From Steromphala cineraria (Eukaryota; Mollusca; Gastropoda; Trochida; Trochidae), in NCBI GenBank assembly GCA_916613615.1, contig OU744737.1, positions 3,988,001 to 4,052,000 on the forward strand: a stretch of 64,000 bases of DNA, given 5' to 3'. The translations under genes and the position numbers were made by a program. Each line of letters opens with the position of its first letter. Position 1 is the stretch's first letter. The notes below the pieces were generated by a model. The model saw only the letters and a program-made list of their open reading frames with translations. It had not been told where the DNA came from and ran no database searches. Below, piece by piece: positions 51,701 through 64,000 of this stretch.

Positions 51701-54700
51701 ATTGACTATTTTAAGTGGGCGTGTCTCAGACGTCTTTAACTTTTGTTTAAGTCTAAGCAAAAGACAGATATCACATGTTCTGTCACTCATTTCTAACACT
51801 TTAGATGTAAAATATGCTGGTTGGATACAATATCCATGTCTAGAAACTCTTAAAACGGAAAAACTTTCCTCCTAATACTGCAATGCCAAGGATTGACTAT
51901 TTTAAGTGGGCGTGTCTCAGATGTCTTTACTTTTCGTTTGATTCCTAGCAAAAGACAGATATCACATGATCAGTCACTCAATTCTAATACTTTAGATGTA
52001 AAATATGCTGGTTGGATACAATATCCATGTCTAGAAACTCTTAAAACGGAAAAACTTTCCTCCTAATACTGCAATGCCAAGGATTGACTATTTTAAGTGG
52101 GCGTGTCTCAGACGTCTTTAATTTTCGTTTGTTTCTTAGCAAAAGATAGATATCACATTTTCTGTCACTCATTTCTAACACTTTAGATGTAAAATATGCT
52201 GGTTGGATACAATATCCATGTCTCGAAACTCTTCAAACGGAAAAACTTTCCTCCTAATACTGCAATGCCAAGGATTGACTTTGTTAAGTGGGCGTGTCTC
52301 AGACGTCTTTAATTTTCGTTTGTTTCTTAGCAAAAGATAGATATCACATTTTCTGTCACTCATTTCTAACACTTTAGATGTAAAATATGCTGGTTGGATA
52401 CAATATCCATGTCTCGAAACTCTTCAAACGGAAAAACTTTCCTCCTAATACTGCAATGCCAAGGATTGACTATTTTAAGTGGGCGTGTCTCAGATGTCTT
52501 TACTTTTCGTTTGATTCCTAGCAAAAGACAGATATCACATGATCAGTCACTCATTTCTAACACTTTAGATGTAAAATATGCTGGTTGGATACAATATCCA
52601 TGTCTAGAAACTCTTAAAACGGAAAAACTTTCCTCCTAATACTGCAATGCCAAGGATTGACTATTTTAAGTGGGCGTGTCTCAGACGTCTTTAATTTTCG
52701 TTTTATTCTTAGCAAAAGACAGATATCACATGTTCTGTCACTCATTTCTAACACTTTAGATGTAAAATATGCTGGTTGGATACAATATCCATGTCTAGAA
52801 ACTCTTAAAACGGAAAAAACTTTCCTCCTAATACTGCAATGCCAAGGATTGACTATTTTAAGTGGGCGTGTCTCAGATGTCTTTACTTTTCGTTTGATTC
52901 CTAGCAAAAGACAGATATCACATGATCAGTCACTCAATTCTAATACTTTAGATGTAAAATATGCTGGTTGGATACAATATCCATGTCTAGAAACTCTTAA
53001 AACGGAAAAACTTTCCTCCTAATACTGCAATGCCAAGGATTGACTATTTTAAGTGGGCGTGTCTCAGACGTCTTTAATTTTCGTTTGTTTCTTAGCAAAA
53101 GATAGATATCACATTTTCTGTCACTCATTTCTAACACTTTAGATGTAAAATATGCTGGTTGGATACAATATCCATGTCTCGAAACTCTTCAAACGGAAAA
53201 ACTTTCCTCCTAATACTGCAATGCCAAGGATTGACTTTGTTAAGTGGGCGTGTCTCAGACGTCTTTAATTTTGAGTTGATTCTTAGCAAAAGACAGATAT
53301 CACATGTTCAGTCACTAATTTCTTACAGTTTAGATGTAAAATATATTGGTTAGTTACAACATCAATGTCAAGCAACTCTTGAATGTGAAAAAAACCTCCT
53401 ACTAATACTGCAATGCCAAGGATTGACTATTTTAAGTGGGCGTGTCTCAGACGTCTTTAATTTTGAGTTGATTCTTAGCAAAAGACAGATATCACAAGTT
53501 CAGTTACTCATTTCTTACAGTTTAGATGTAAAATATATTTGATAGTTACAACATCAATGTCAAGCAACTCTTGAATGTGAAAAAACATCCTCCTAAAACT
53601 GCAATACCAAGGATTGAGTATTTCATGAGGGCATGTCTCAGATGTCTTAAATTTTAAGTTGATTCTTAGCAAAAGACAGATATCACATGTTCAGTCACTC
53701 ATTTCTAACACTTTAGATGTAAAATATGCTGGTTGGATACAATATCCATGTCTAGAAACTCTTAAAACGGAAAAACTTTCCTCCTAATACTGCAATGCCA
53801 AGGATTGACTATTTTAAGTGGGCGTGTCTCAGACGTCTTTAACTTTCGTTTAAGTCTAAGCAAAAGACAGATATCACATGTTCTGTCACTCATTTCTAAC
53901 ACTTTAGATGTAAAATATGCTGGTTGGATACAATGTCCATGTCTAGAATCTCTTAAAACGGAAAAAGTTTCCTCCTAATACTGCAATGCCAAGGATTGAC
54001 TATTTTAAGTGGGCGTGTTTCAGACGTCTTTAACTTTCGTTTAAGTCTAAGCAAAAGACAGATCTCACATGTTCTGTCACTCATTTCTAACACTTTAGAT
54101 GTAAAATATGCTGGTTGGATACAATGTCCATGTCTAGAATCTCTTAAAACGGAAAAACTTTCCTCCTAATACTGCAATGCCAAGGATTGACTATTTTAAG
54201 TGGGCGTGTCTCAGATGTCTTTAATTTTCGTTTGATTCTTAGCAAAAGATAGATGTCACATTTTCTGTCACTCATTTCTAACACTTTAGATGTAAAATAT
54301 GCTGGTTGGATACAATATCCATGTCTCGAAACTCTTAAAACGGAAAAACTTTCCTCCTAATACTGCAATGCCAAGGATTGACTATTTTAAGTGGGCGTGT
54401 CTCAGACGTCTTTAATTTTCGTTTTATTCTTAGCAAAAGACAGATATCACATGTTCAGTCACTCATTTCTAACACTTTAGATGTAAAATATGCTGGTTGG
54501 ATACAATATCCATGTCTAGAAACTCTTAAAACGGAAAAACTTTCCTCCTAATACTGCAATGCCAAGGATTGACTATTTTAAGTGGGCGTGTCTCAGACGT
54601 CTTTAACTTTCGTTTAAGTCTAAGCAAAAGACAGATATCACATGTTCTGTCACTCATTTCTAACACTTTAGATGTAAAATATGCTGGTTGGATACAATAT

Positions 54701-55859
54701 CCATGTCTAGAAACTCTTAAAACGGAAAAACTTTCCTCCTAATACTGCAATGCCAAGGATTGACTATTTTAAGTGGGCGTGTCTCAGACGTCTTTAACTT
54801 TCGTTTAAGTCTAAGCAAAAGACAGATATCACATGTTCTGTCACTCATTTCTAACACTTTAGATGTAAAATATGCTGGTTGGATACAATGTCCATGTCTA
54901 GAATCTCTTAAAACGGAAAAAGTTTCCTCCTAATACTGCAATGCCAAGGATTGACTATTTTAAGTGGGCGTGTTTCAGACGTCTTTAACTTTCGTTTAAG
55001 TCTAAGCAAAAGACAGATCTCACATGTTCTGTCACTCATTTCTAACACTTTAGATGTAAAATATGCTGGTTGGATACAATGTCCATGTCTAGAATCTCTT
55101 AAAACGGAAAAACTTTCCTCCTAATACTGCAATGCCAAGGATTGACTATTTTAAGTGGGCGTGTCTCAGATGTCTTTAATTTTCGTTTGATTCTTAGCAA
55201 AAGATAGATATCACATTTTCTGTCACTCATTTCTAACACTTTAGATGTAAAATATGCTGGTTGGATACAATATCCATGTCTCGAAACTCTTAAAACGGAA
55301 AAACTTTCCTCCTAATACTGCAATGCCAAGGATTGACTTTGTTAAGTGGGCGTGTCTCAGACGTCTTTAATTTTGAGTTGATTCTTAGCAAAAGACAGAT
55401 ATCACATGTTCAGTCACTAATTTCTTACAGTTTAGATGTAAAATATATTGGTTAGTTACAACATCAATGTCAAGCAACTCTTGAATGTGAAAAAAACCTC
55501 CTACTAATACTGCAATGCCAAGGATTGACTTTGTTAAGTGGGCGTGTCTCAGACGTCTTTAATTTTGAGTTGATTCTTAGCAAAAGACAGATATCACAAG
55601 TTCAGTTACTCATTTCTTACAGTTTAGATGTAAAATATATTTGATAGTTACAACATCAATGTCAAGCAACTCTTGAATGTGAAAAAACATCCTCCTAAAA
55701 CTGCAATACCAAGGATTGAGTATTTCATGAGGGCATGTCTCAGATGTCTTAAATTTTAAGTTGATTCTTAGCAAAAGACAGATATCACATGTTCAGTCAC
55801 TCATTTCTAACACTTTAGATGTAAAATATGCTGGTTGGATACAATATCCATGTCTAGAA
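48759..55859 (+). repeat. Mosaic of sat-191 blocks (7-, 10- and 15-monomer spacings)
   Basis: Landmark monomers are spaced 1,908 bp (47,237 to 49,145; 10 monomers), 1,338 bp (49,145 to 50,483; 7 monomers) and 2,867 bp (53,159 to 56,026; 15 monomers). The same subtype strings occur in rearranged lengths, as expected from repeated out-of-register exchange. The 15-monomer spacing also links the left segment to the right once the insertion is subtracted (31,120 to 42,844; 32,076 to 43,800). Confidence 0.75.
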
Positions 55860-58800
55860 ACTCTTAAAACGGAAAAACTTTCCTCCTAATACTGCAATGC
55901 CAAGGATTGACTATTTTAAGTGGGCGTGTCTCAGACGTCTTTAATTTTCGTTTGTTTCTTAGCAAAAGATAGATATCACATTTTCTGTCACTCATTTCTA
56001 ACACTTTAGATGTAAAATATGCTGGTTGGATACAATATCCATGTCTCGAAACTCTTCAAACGGAAAAACTTTCCTCCTAATACTGCAATGCCAAGGATTG
56101 ACTTTGTTAAGTGGGCGTGTCTCAGACGTCTTTAATTTTGAGTTGATTCTTAGCAAAAGACAGATATCACATGTTCAGTCACTAATTTCTTACAGTTTAG
56201 ATGTAAAATATATTGGTTAGTTACAACATCAATGTCAAGCAACTCTTGAATGTGAAAAAAACCTCCTACTAATACTGCAATGCCAAGGATTGACTATTTT
56301 AAGTGGGCGTGTCTCAGACGTCTTTAATTTTGAGTTGATTCTTAGCAAAAGACAGATATCACAAGTTCAGTTACTCATTTCTTACAGTTTAGATGTAAAA
56401 TATATTTGATAGTTACAACATCAATGTCAAGCAACTCTTGAATGTGAAAAAACATCCTCCTAAAACTGCAATACCAAGGATTGAGTATTTCATGAGGGCA
56501 TGTCTCAGATGTCTTAAATTTTAAGTTGATTCTTAGCAAAAGACAGATATCACATGTTCAGTCACTCATTTCTAACACTTTAGATGTAAAATATGCTGGT
56601 TGGATACAATATCCATGTCTAGAAACTCTTAAAACGGAAAAACTTTCCTCCTAATACTGCAATGCCAAGGATTGACTATTTTAAGTGGGCGTGTCTCAGA
56701 CGTCTTTAACTTTCGTTTAAGTCTAAGCAAAAGACAGATATCACATGTTCTGTCACTCATTTCTAACACTTTAGATGTAAAATATGCTGGTTGGATACAA
56801 TGTCCATGTCTAGAATCTCTTAAAACGGAAAAAGTTTCCTCCTAATACTGCAATGCCAAGGCTTGACTATTTTAAGTGGGCGTGTTGCAGACGTCTTTAA
56901 CTTTCGTTTAAGTCTAAGCAAAAGACAGATCTCACATGTTCTGTCACTCATTTCTAACACTTTAGATGTAAAATATGCTGGTTGGATACAATGTCCATGT
57001 CTAGAATCTCTTAAAACGGAAAAACTTTCCTCCTAATACTGCAATGCCAAGGATTGACTATTTTAAGTGGGCGTGTCTCAGATGTCTTTAATTTTCGTTT
57101 GATTCTTAGCAAAAGATAGATGTCACATTTTCTGTCACTCATTTCTAACACTTTAGATGTAAAATATGCTGGTTGGATACAATATCCATGTCTCGAAACT
57201 CTTAAAACGGAAAAACTTTCCTCCTAATACTGCAATGCCAAGGATTGACTATTTTAAGTGGGCGTGTCTCAGACGTCTTTAATTTTCGTTTTATTCTTAG
57301 CAAAAGACAGATATCACATGTTCAGTCACTCATTTCTAACACTTTAGATGTAAAATATGCTGGTTGGATACAATATCCATGTCTAGAAACTCTTAAAACG
57401 GAAAAACTTTCCTCCTAATACTGCAATGCCAAGGATTGACTATTTTAAGTGGGCGTGTCTCAGACGTCTTTAACTTTCGTTTAAGTCTAAGCAAAAGACA
57501 GATATCACATGTTCTGTCACTCATTTCTAACACTTTAGATGTAAAATATGCTGGTTGGATACAATATCCATGTCTAGAAACTCTTAAAACGGAAAAACTT
57601 TCCTCCTAATACTGCAATGCCAAGGATTGACTATTTTAAGTGGGCGTGTCTCAGATGTCTTTACTTTTCGTTTGATTCCTAGCAAAAGACAGATATCACA
57701 TGATCAGTCACTCATTTCTAACACTTTAGATGTAAAATATGCTGGTTGGATACAATATCCATGTCTAGAAACTCTTAAAACGGAAAAACTTTCCTCCTAA
57801 TACTGCAATGCCAAGGATTGACTATTTTAAGTGGGCGTGTCTCAGACGTCTTTAATTTTCGTTTTATTCTTAGCAAAAGACAGATATCACATGTTCTGTC
57901 ACTCATTTCTAACACTTTAGATGTAAAATATGCTGGTTGGATACAATATCCATGTCTAGAAACTCTTAAAACGGAAAAACTTTCCTCCTAATACTGCAAT
58001 GCCAAGGATTGACTATTTTAAGTGGGCGTGTCTCAGATGTCTTTACTTTTCGTTTGATTCCTAGCAAAAGACAGATATCACATGATCAGTCACTCAATTC
58101 TAATACTTTAGATGTAAAATATGCTGGTTGGATACAATATCCATGTCTAGAAACTCTTAAAACGGAAAAACTTTCCTCCTAATACTGCAATGCCAAGGAT
58201 TGACTATTTTAAGTGGGCGTGTCTCAGACGTCTTTAATTTTCGTTTGTTTCTTAGCAAAAGATAGATATCACATTTTCTGTCACTCATTTCTAACACTTT
58301 AGATGTAAAATATGCTGGTTGGATACAATATCCATGTCTCGAAACTCTTCAAACGGAAAAACTTTCCTCCTAATACTGCAATGCCAAGGATTGACTTTGT
58401 TAAGTGGGCGTGTCTCAGACGTCTTTAATTTTGAGTTGATTCTTAGCAAAAGACAGATATCACATGTTCAGTCACTAATTTCTTACAGTTTAGATGTAAA
58501 ATATATTGGTTAGTTACAACATCAATGTCAAGCAACTCTTGAATGTGAAAAAAACCTCCTACTAATACTGCAATGCCAAGGATTGACTATTTTAAGTGGG
58601 CGTGTCTCAGACGTCTTTAATTTTGAGTTGATTCTTAGCAAAAGACAGATATCACAAGTTCAGTTACTCATTTCTTACAGTTTAGATGTAAAATATATTT
58701 GATAGTTACAACATCAATGTCAAGCAACTCTTGAATGTGAAAAAACATCCTCCTAAAACTGCAATACCAAGGATTGAGTATTTCATGAGGGCATGTCTCA

Positions 58801-61800
58801 GATGTCTTAAATTTTAAGTTGATTCTTAGCAAAAGACAGATATCACATGTTCAGTCACTCATTTCTAACACTTTAGATGTAAAATATGCTGGTTGGATAC
58901 AATATCCATGTCTAGAAACTCTTAAAACGGAAAAACTTTCCTCCTAATACTGCAATGCCAAGGATTGACTATTTTAAGTGGGCGTGTCTCAGACGTCTTT
59001 AACTTTCGTTTAAGTCTAAGCAAAAGACAGATATCACATGTTCTGTCACTCATTTCTAACACTTTAGATGTAAAATATGCTGGTTGGATACAATGTCCAT
59101 GTCTAGAATCTCTTAAAACGGAAAAAGTTTCCTCCTAATACTGCAATGCCAAGGCTTGACTATTTTAAGTGGGCGTGTTGCAGACGTCTTTAACTTTCGT
59201 TTAAGTCTAAGCAAAAGACAGATCTCACATGTTCTGTCACTCATTTCTAACACTTTAGATGTAAAATATGCTGGTTGGATACAATGTCCATGTCTAGAAT
59301 CTCTTAAAACGGAAAAACTTTCCTCCTAATACTGCAATGCCAAGGATTGACTATTTTAAGTGGGCGTGTCTCAGATGTCTTTAATTTTCGTTTGATTCTT
59401 AGCAAAAGATAGATGTCACATTTTCTGTCACTCATTTCTAACACTTTAGATGTAAAATATGCTGGTTGGATACAATATCCATGTCTCGAAACTCTTAAAA
59501 CGGAAAAACTTTCCTCCTAATACTGCAATGCCAAGGATTGACTATTTTAAGTGGGCGTGTCTCAGACGTCTTTAATTTTCGTTTTATTCTTAGCAAAAGA
59601 CAGATATCACATGTTCAGTCACTCATTTCTAACACTTTAGATGTAAAATATGCTGGTTGGATACAATATCCATGTCTAGAAACTCTTAAAACGGAAAAAC
59701 TTTCCTCCTAATACTGCAATGCCAAGGATTGACTATTTTAAGTGGGCGTGTCTCAGACGTCTTTAACTTTCGTTTAAGTCTAAGCAAAAGACAGATATCA
59801 CATGTTCTGTCACTCATTTCTAACACTTTAGATGTAAAATATGCTGGTTGGATACAATATCCATGTCTAGAAACTCTTAAAACGGAAAAACTTTCCTCCT
59901 AATACTGCAATGCCAAGGATTGACTATTTTAAGTGGGCGTGTCTCAGATGTCTTTACTTTTCGTTTGATTCCTAGCAAAAGACAGATATCACATGATCAG
60001 TCACTCATTTCTAACACTTTAGATGTAAAATATGCTGGTTGGATACAATATCCATGTCTAGAAACTCTTAAAACGGAAAAACTTTCCTCCTAATACTGCA
60101 ATGCCAAGGATTGACTATTTTAAGTGGGCGTGTCTCAGACGTCTTTAATTTTCGTTTTATTCTTAGCAAAAGACAGATATCACATGTTCTGTCACTCATT
60201 TCTAACACTTTAGATGTAAAATATGCTGGTTGGATACAATATCCATGTCTAGAAACTCTTAAAACGGAAAAACTTTCCTCCTAATACTGCAATGCCAAGG
60301 ATTGACTATTTTAAGTGGGCGTGTCTCAGATGTCTTTACTTTTCGTTTGATTCCTAGCAAAAGACAGATATCACATGATCAGTCACTCAATTCTAATACT
60401 TTAGATGTAAAATATGCTGGTTGGATACAATATCCATGTCTAGAAACTCTTAAAACGGAAAAACTTTCCTCCTAATACTGCAATGCCAAGGATTGACTAT
60501 TTTAAGTGGGCGTGTCTCAGACGTCTTTAATTTTCGTTTGTTTCTTAGCAAAAGATAGATATCACATTTTCTGTCACTCATTTCTAACACTTTAGATGTA
60601 AAATATGCTGGTTGGATACAATATCCATGTCTCGAAACTCTTCAAACGGAAAAACTTTCCTCCTAATACTGCAATGCCAAGGATTGACTTTGTTAAGTGG
60701 GCGTGTCTCAGACGTCTTTAATTTTGAGTTGATTCTTAGCAAAAGACAGATATCACATGTTCAGTCACTAATTTCTTACAGTTTAGATGTAAAATATATT
60801 GGTTAGTTACAACATCAATGTCAAGCAACTCTTGAATGTGAAAAAAACCTCCTACTAATACTGCAATGCCAAGGATTGACTATTTTAAGTGGGCGTGTCT
60901 CAGACGTCTTTAATTTTGAGTTGATTCTTAGCAAAAGACAGATATCACAAGTTCAGTTACTCATTTCTTACAGTTTAGATGTAAAATATATTTGATAGTT
61001 ACAACATCAATGTCAAGCAACTCTTGAATGTGAAAAAACATCCTCCTAAAACTGCAATACCAAGGATTGAGTATTTCATGAGGGCATGTCTCAGATGTCT
61101 TAAATTTTAAGTTGATTCTTAGCAAAAGACAGATATCACATGTTCAGTCACTCATTTCTAACACTTTAGATGTAAAATATGCTGGTTGGATACAATATCC
61201 ATGTCTAGAAACTCTTAAAACGGAAAAACTTTCCTCCTAATACTGCAATGCCAAGGATTGACTATTTTTAGTGGGCGTGTCTCAGACGTCTTTAACTTTC
61301 GTTTAAGTCTAAGCAAAAGACAGATATCACATGTTCTGTCACTCATTTCTAACACTTTAGATGTAAAATATGCTGGTTGGATACAATGTCCATGTCTAGA
61401 ATCTCTTAAAACGGAAAAAGTTTCCTCCTAATACTGCAATGCCAAGGCTTGACTATTTTAAGTGGGCGTGTTTCAGACGTCTTTAACTTTCGTTTAAGTC
61501 TAAGCAAAAGACAGATCTCACATGTTCTGTCACTCATTTCTAACACTTTAGATGTAAAATATGCTGGTTGGAAAAAATGTCCATGTCTAGAATCTCTTAA
61601 AACGGAAAAACTTTCCTCCTAATACTGCAATGCCAAGGATTGACTATTTTAAGTGGGCGTGTCTCAGATGTCTTTAATTTTCGTTTGATTCTTAGCAAAA
61701 GATAGATGTCACATTTTCTGTCACTCATTTCTAACACTTTAGATGTAAAATATGCTGGTTGGATACAATATCCATGTCTCGAAACTCTTAAAACGGAAAA

Positions 61801-64000
61801 ACTTTCCTCCTAATACTGCAATGCCAAGGATTGACTATTTTAAGTGGGCGTGTCTCAGACGTCTTTAATTTTCGTTTTATTCTTAGCAAAAGACAGATAT
61901 CACATGTTCAGTCACTCATTTCTAACACTTTAGATGTAAAATATGCTGGTTGGATACAATATCCATGTCTAGAAACTCTTAAAACGGAAAAACTTTCCTC
62001 CTAATACTGCAATGCCAAGGATTGACTATTTTAAGTGGGCGTGTCTCAGACGTCTTTAACTTTCGTTTAAGTCTAAGCAAAAGACAGATATCACATGTTC
62101 TGTCACTCATTTCTAACACTTTAGATGTAAAATATGCTGGTTGGATACAATATCCATGTCTAGAAACTCTTAAAACGGAAAAACTTTCCTCCTAATACTG
62201 CAATGCCAAGGATTGACTATTTTAAGTGGGCGTGTCTCAGATGTCTTTACTTTTCGTTTGATTCCTAGCAAAAGACAGATATCACATGTTCAGTCACTCA
62301 TTTCTAACACTTTAGATGTAAAATATGCTGGTTGGATACAATATCCATGTCTAGAAACTCTTAAAACGGAAAAACTTTCCTCCTAATACTGCAATGCCAA
62401 GGATTGACTATTTTAAGTGGGCGTGTCTCAGACGTCTTTAATTTTCGTTTTATTCTTAGCAAAAGACAGATATCACATGTTCTGTCACTCATTTCTAACA
62501 CTTTAGATGTAAAATATGCTGGTTGGATACAATATCCATGTCTAGAAACTCTTAAAACGGAAAAACTTTCCTCCTAATACTGCAATGCCAAGGATTGACT
62601 ATTTTAAGTGGGCGTGTCTCAGATGTCTTTACTTTTCGTTTGATTCCTAGCAAAAGACAGATATCACATGATCAGTCACTCAATTCTAATACTTTAGATG
62701 TAAAATATGCTGGTTGGATACAATATCCATGTCTAGAAACTCTTAAAACGGAAAAACTTTCCTCCTAATACTGCAATGCCAAGGATTGACTATTTTAAGT
62801 GGGCGTGTCTCAGACGTCTTTAATTTTCGTTTGTTTCTTAGCAAAAGATAGATATCACATTTTCTGTCACTCATTTCTAACACTTTAGATGTAAAATATG
62901 CTGGTTGGATACAATATCCATGTCTCGAAACTCTTCAAACGGAAAAACTTCCCTCCTAATACTGCAATGCCAAGGATTGACTTTGTTAAGTGGGCGTGTC
63001 TCAGACGTCTTTAATTTTCGTTTGTTTCTTAGCAAAAGATAGATATCACATTTTCTGTCACTCATTTCTAACACTTTAGATGTAAAATATGCTGGTTGGA
63101 TACAATATCCATGTCTCGAAACTCTTAAAACGGAAAAACTTTCCTCCTAATACTGCAATGCCAAGGATTGACTTTGTTAAGTGGGCGTGTCTCAGACGTC
63201 TTTAATTTTGAGTTGATTCTTAGCAAAAGACAGATATCACATGTTCAGTCACTAATTTCTTACAGTTTAGATGTAAAATATATTGGTTAGTTACAACATC
63301 AATGTCAAGCAACTCTTGAATGTGAAAAAAACCTCCTACTAATACTGCAATGCCAAGGATTGACTATTTTAAGTGGGCGTGTCTCAGACGTCTTTAATTT
63401 TGAGTTGATTCTTAGCAAAAGACAGATATCACAAGTTCAGTTACTCATTTCTTACAGTTTAGATGTAAAATATATTTGATAGTTACAACATCAATGTCAA
63501 GCAACTCTTGAATGTGAAAAAACATCCTCCTAAAACTGCAATACCAAGGATTGAGTATTTCATGAGGGCATGTCTCAGATGTCTTAAATTTTAAGTTGAT
63601 TCTTAGCAAAAGACAGATATCACATGTTCAGTCACTCATTTCTAACACTTTAGATGTAAAATATGCTGGTTGGATACAATATCCATGTCTAGAAACTCTT
63701 AAAACGGAAAAACTCTCCTCCTAATACTGCAATGCCAAGGATTGACTATTTTAAGTGGGCGTGTCTCAGACGTCTTTAACTTTCGTTTAAGTCTAAGCAA
63801 AAGACAGATATCACATGTTCTGTCACTCATTTCTAACACTTTAGATGTAAAATATGCTGGTTGGATACAATGTCCATGTCTAGAATTTCTTTAAACGGAA
63901 AAAGTTTCCTCCTAATACTGCAATGCCAAGGCTTGACTATTTTAAGTGGGCGTGTTTCAGACGTCTTTAACTTTCGTTTAAGTCTAAGCAAAAGACAGAT
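55860..64000 (+). repeat. Sat-191 higher-order repeat of 2293 bp (12-mer), at least three copies
   Basis: Landmark monomers at 56,026, 58,319 and 60,612 are exactly 2,293 bp apart (12 monomers), and the subtype order between them is the same. The third copy has one extra monomer. The TTTTCGTTTGTTTCTTAGC subtype occurs twice in a row, at about 62,820 and 63,011, before the TTTTGAG subtype, making it a 13-mer. The same subtype order then continues to the window end. Near identity of copies suggests the youngest amplification in the window. Confidence 0.87.

Larger units (their letters stand above)
41515..64000 (+). repeat. Satellite array sat-191, right segment (~118 monomers, continues past the window)
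   Basis: The same 191-bp monomer as on the left resumes at exactly the interrupted position and runs without a break to the last base. Subtypes are marked by the variable segment: TTTTCGTTTTATTCTTAGC, CTTTCGTTTAAGTCTAAGC, TTTTGAGTTGATTCTTAGC, TTTTCGTTTGTTTCTTAGC, CTTTTCGTTTGATTCCTAGC and TTTTAAGTTGATTCTTAGC. They follow one another in fixed orders, giving several higher-order periods. No diverged edge is seen at the right, so the array end lies outside the window. Confidence 0.96.

Noticed and set aside
28830..63074. Dozens of recurring 60-121-codon open frames in sat-191, nearly identical in translation, on both strands
   Set aside because: They recur at monomer and higher-order spacing, start inside the satellite consensus, and end wherever the subtype has a stop. 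They have no domain or compositional features of proteins. They reflect the monomer, not a gene family.
13960..64000. CRISPR-like regular repeats
   Set aside because: Repeats are contiguous 146- and 191-bp satellite monomers without unique spacers. The context is eukaryotic.
27168..64000. CENP-B box in sat-191 (TTTCGTTTAAG and similar looked suggestive)
   Set aside because: The required CGGG half of the motif is absent at the right spacing in every subtype I read.

Overview
The window looks like non-coding, repeat-dominated DNA from an animal nuclear genome. It is AT-rich, has no bacterial gene organisation, and contains intron-split transposase remnants, a non-LTR retrotransposon remnant and a tRNA-derived SINE. 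The SINE ends in ATTATTATTA. Sequences of the type AAGGGGAGAYAAT and a CCGTCCGTCC-headed repeat edge are, to my knowledge, typical of molluscs. A bivalve or other mollusc is my best guess; no host gene is present to prove it. I recognise no intact host protein-coding gene.

Layout. (1) 1-13.87 kb is dispersed intergenic sequence with decayed mobile elements. These are a piggyBac-type transposase pseudogene (minus strand, 3.8-5.8 kb), a 343-bp MITE (8.34-8.68 kb) with a truncated second copy (13.75-13.87 kb), a SINE (9.03-9.33 kb), and a LINE reverse-transcriptase remnant. The LINE is split into 9.33-9.44 and 12.22-12.98 kb by a ~2.79-kb element with inverted ends. (2) About 13.95-27.17 kb is a satellite array of ~146-bp monomers (sat-146). 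It alternates as 292-bp dimers and carries 4-mer, 8-mer and 10-mer higher-order repeats (HORs) of 585, 1168 and 1460 bp. (3) At ~27,168 a second, unrelated satellite begins directly. Its monomer is 191 bp (sat-191) and it runs to the window end, so the array is cut off at 64,000. It has HORs of 12, 15 and 18 monomers (2293, 2867 and 3437 bp). (4) Sat-191 is interrupted at 32,661-41,514 by an 8,854-bp insertion flanked by a 3-bp AAT duplication. It has CAC...GTG ends and palindromic GTATACTG/CAGTATAC subterminal repeats. It encodes no recognisable transposase and is best read as a large non-autonomous EnSpm/CACTA-like DNA transposon.

No genes here work together as a pathway. The biology is satellite homogenisation by unequal exchange, two satellites meeting at a sharp junction, and nested transposition. 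Short open frames inside the satellites recur only because the monomers recur, so they are not annotated as genes.
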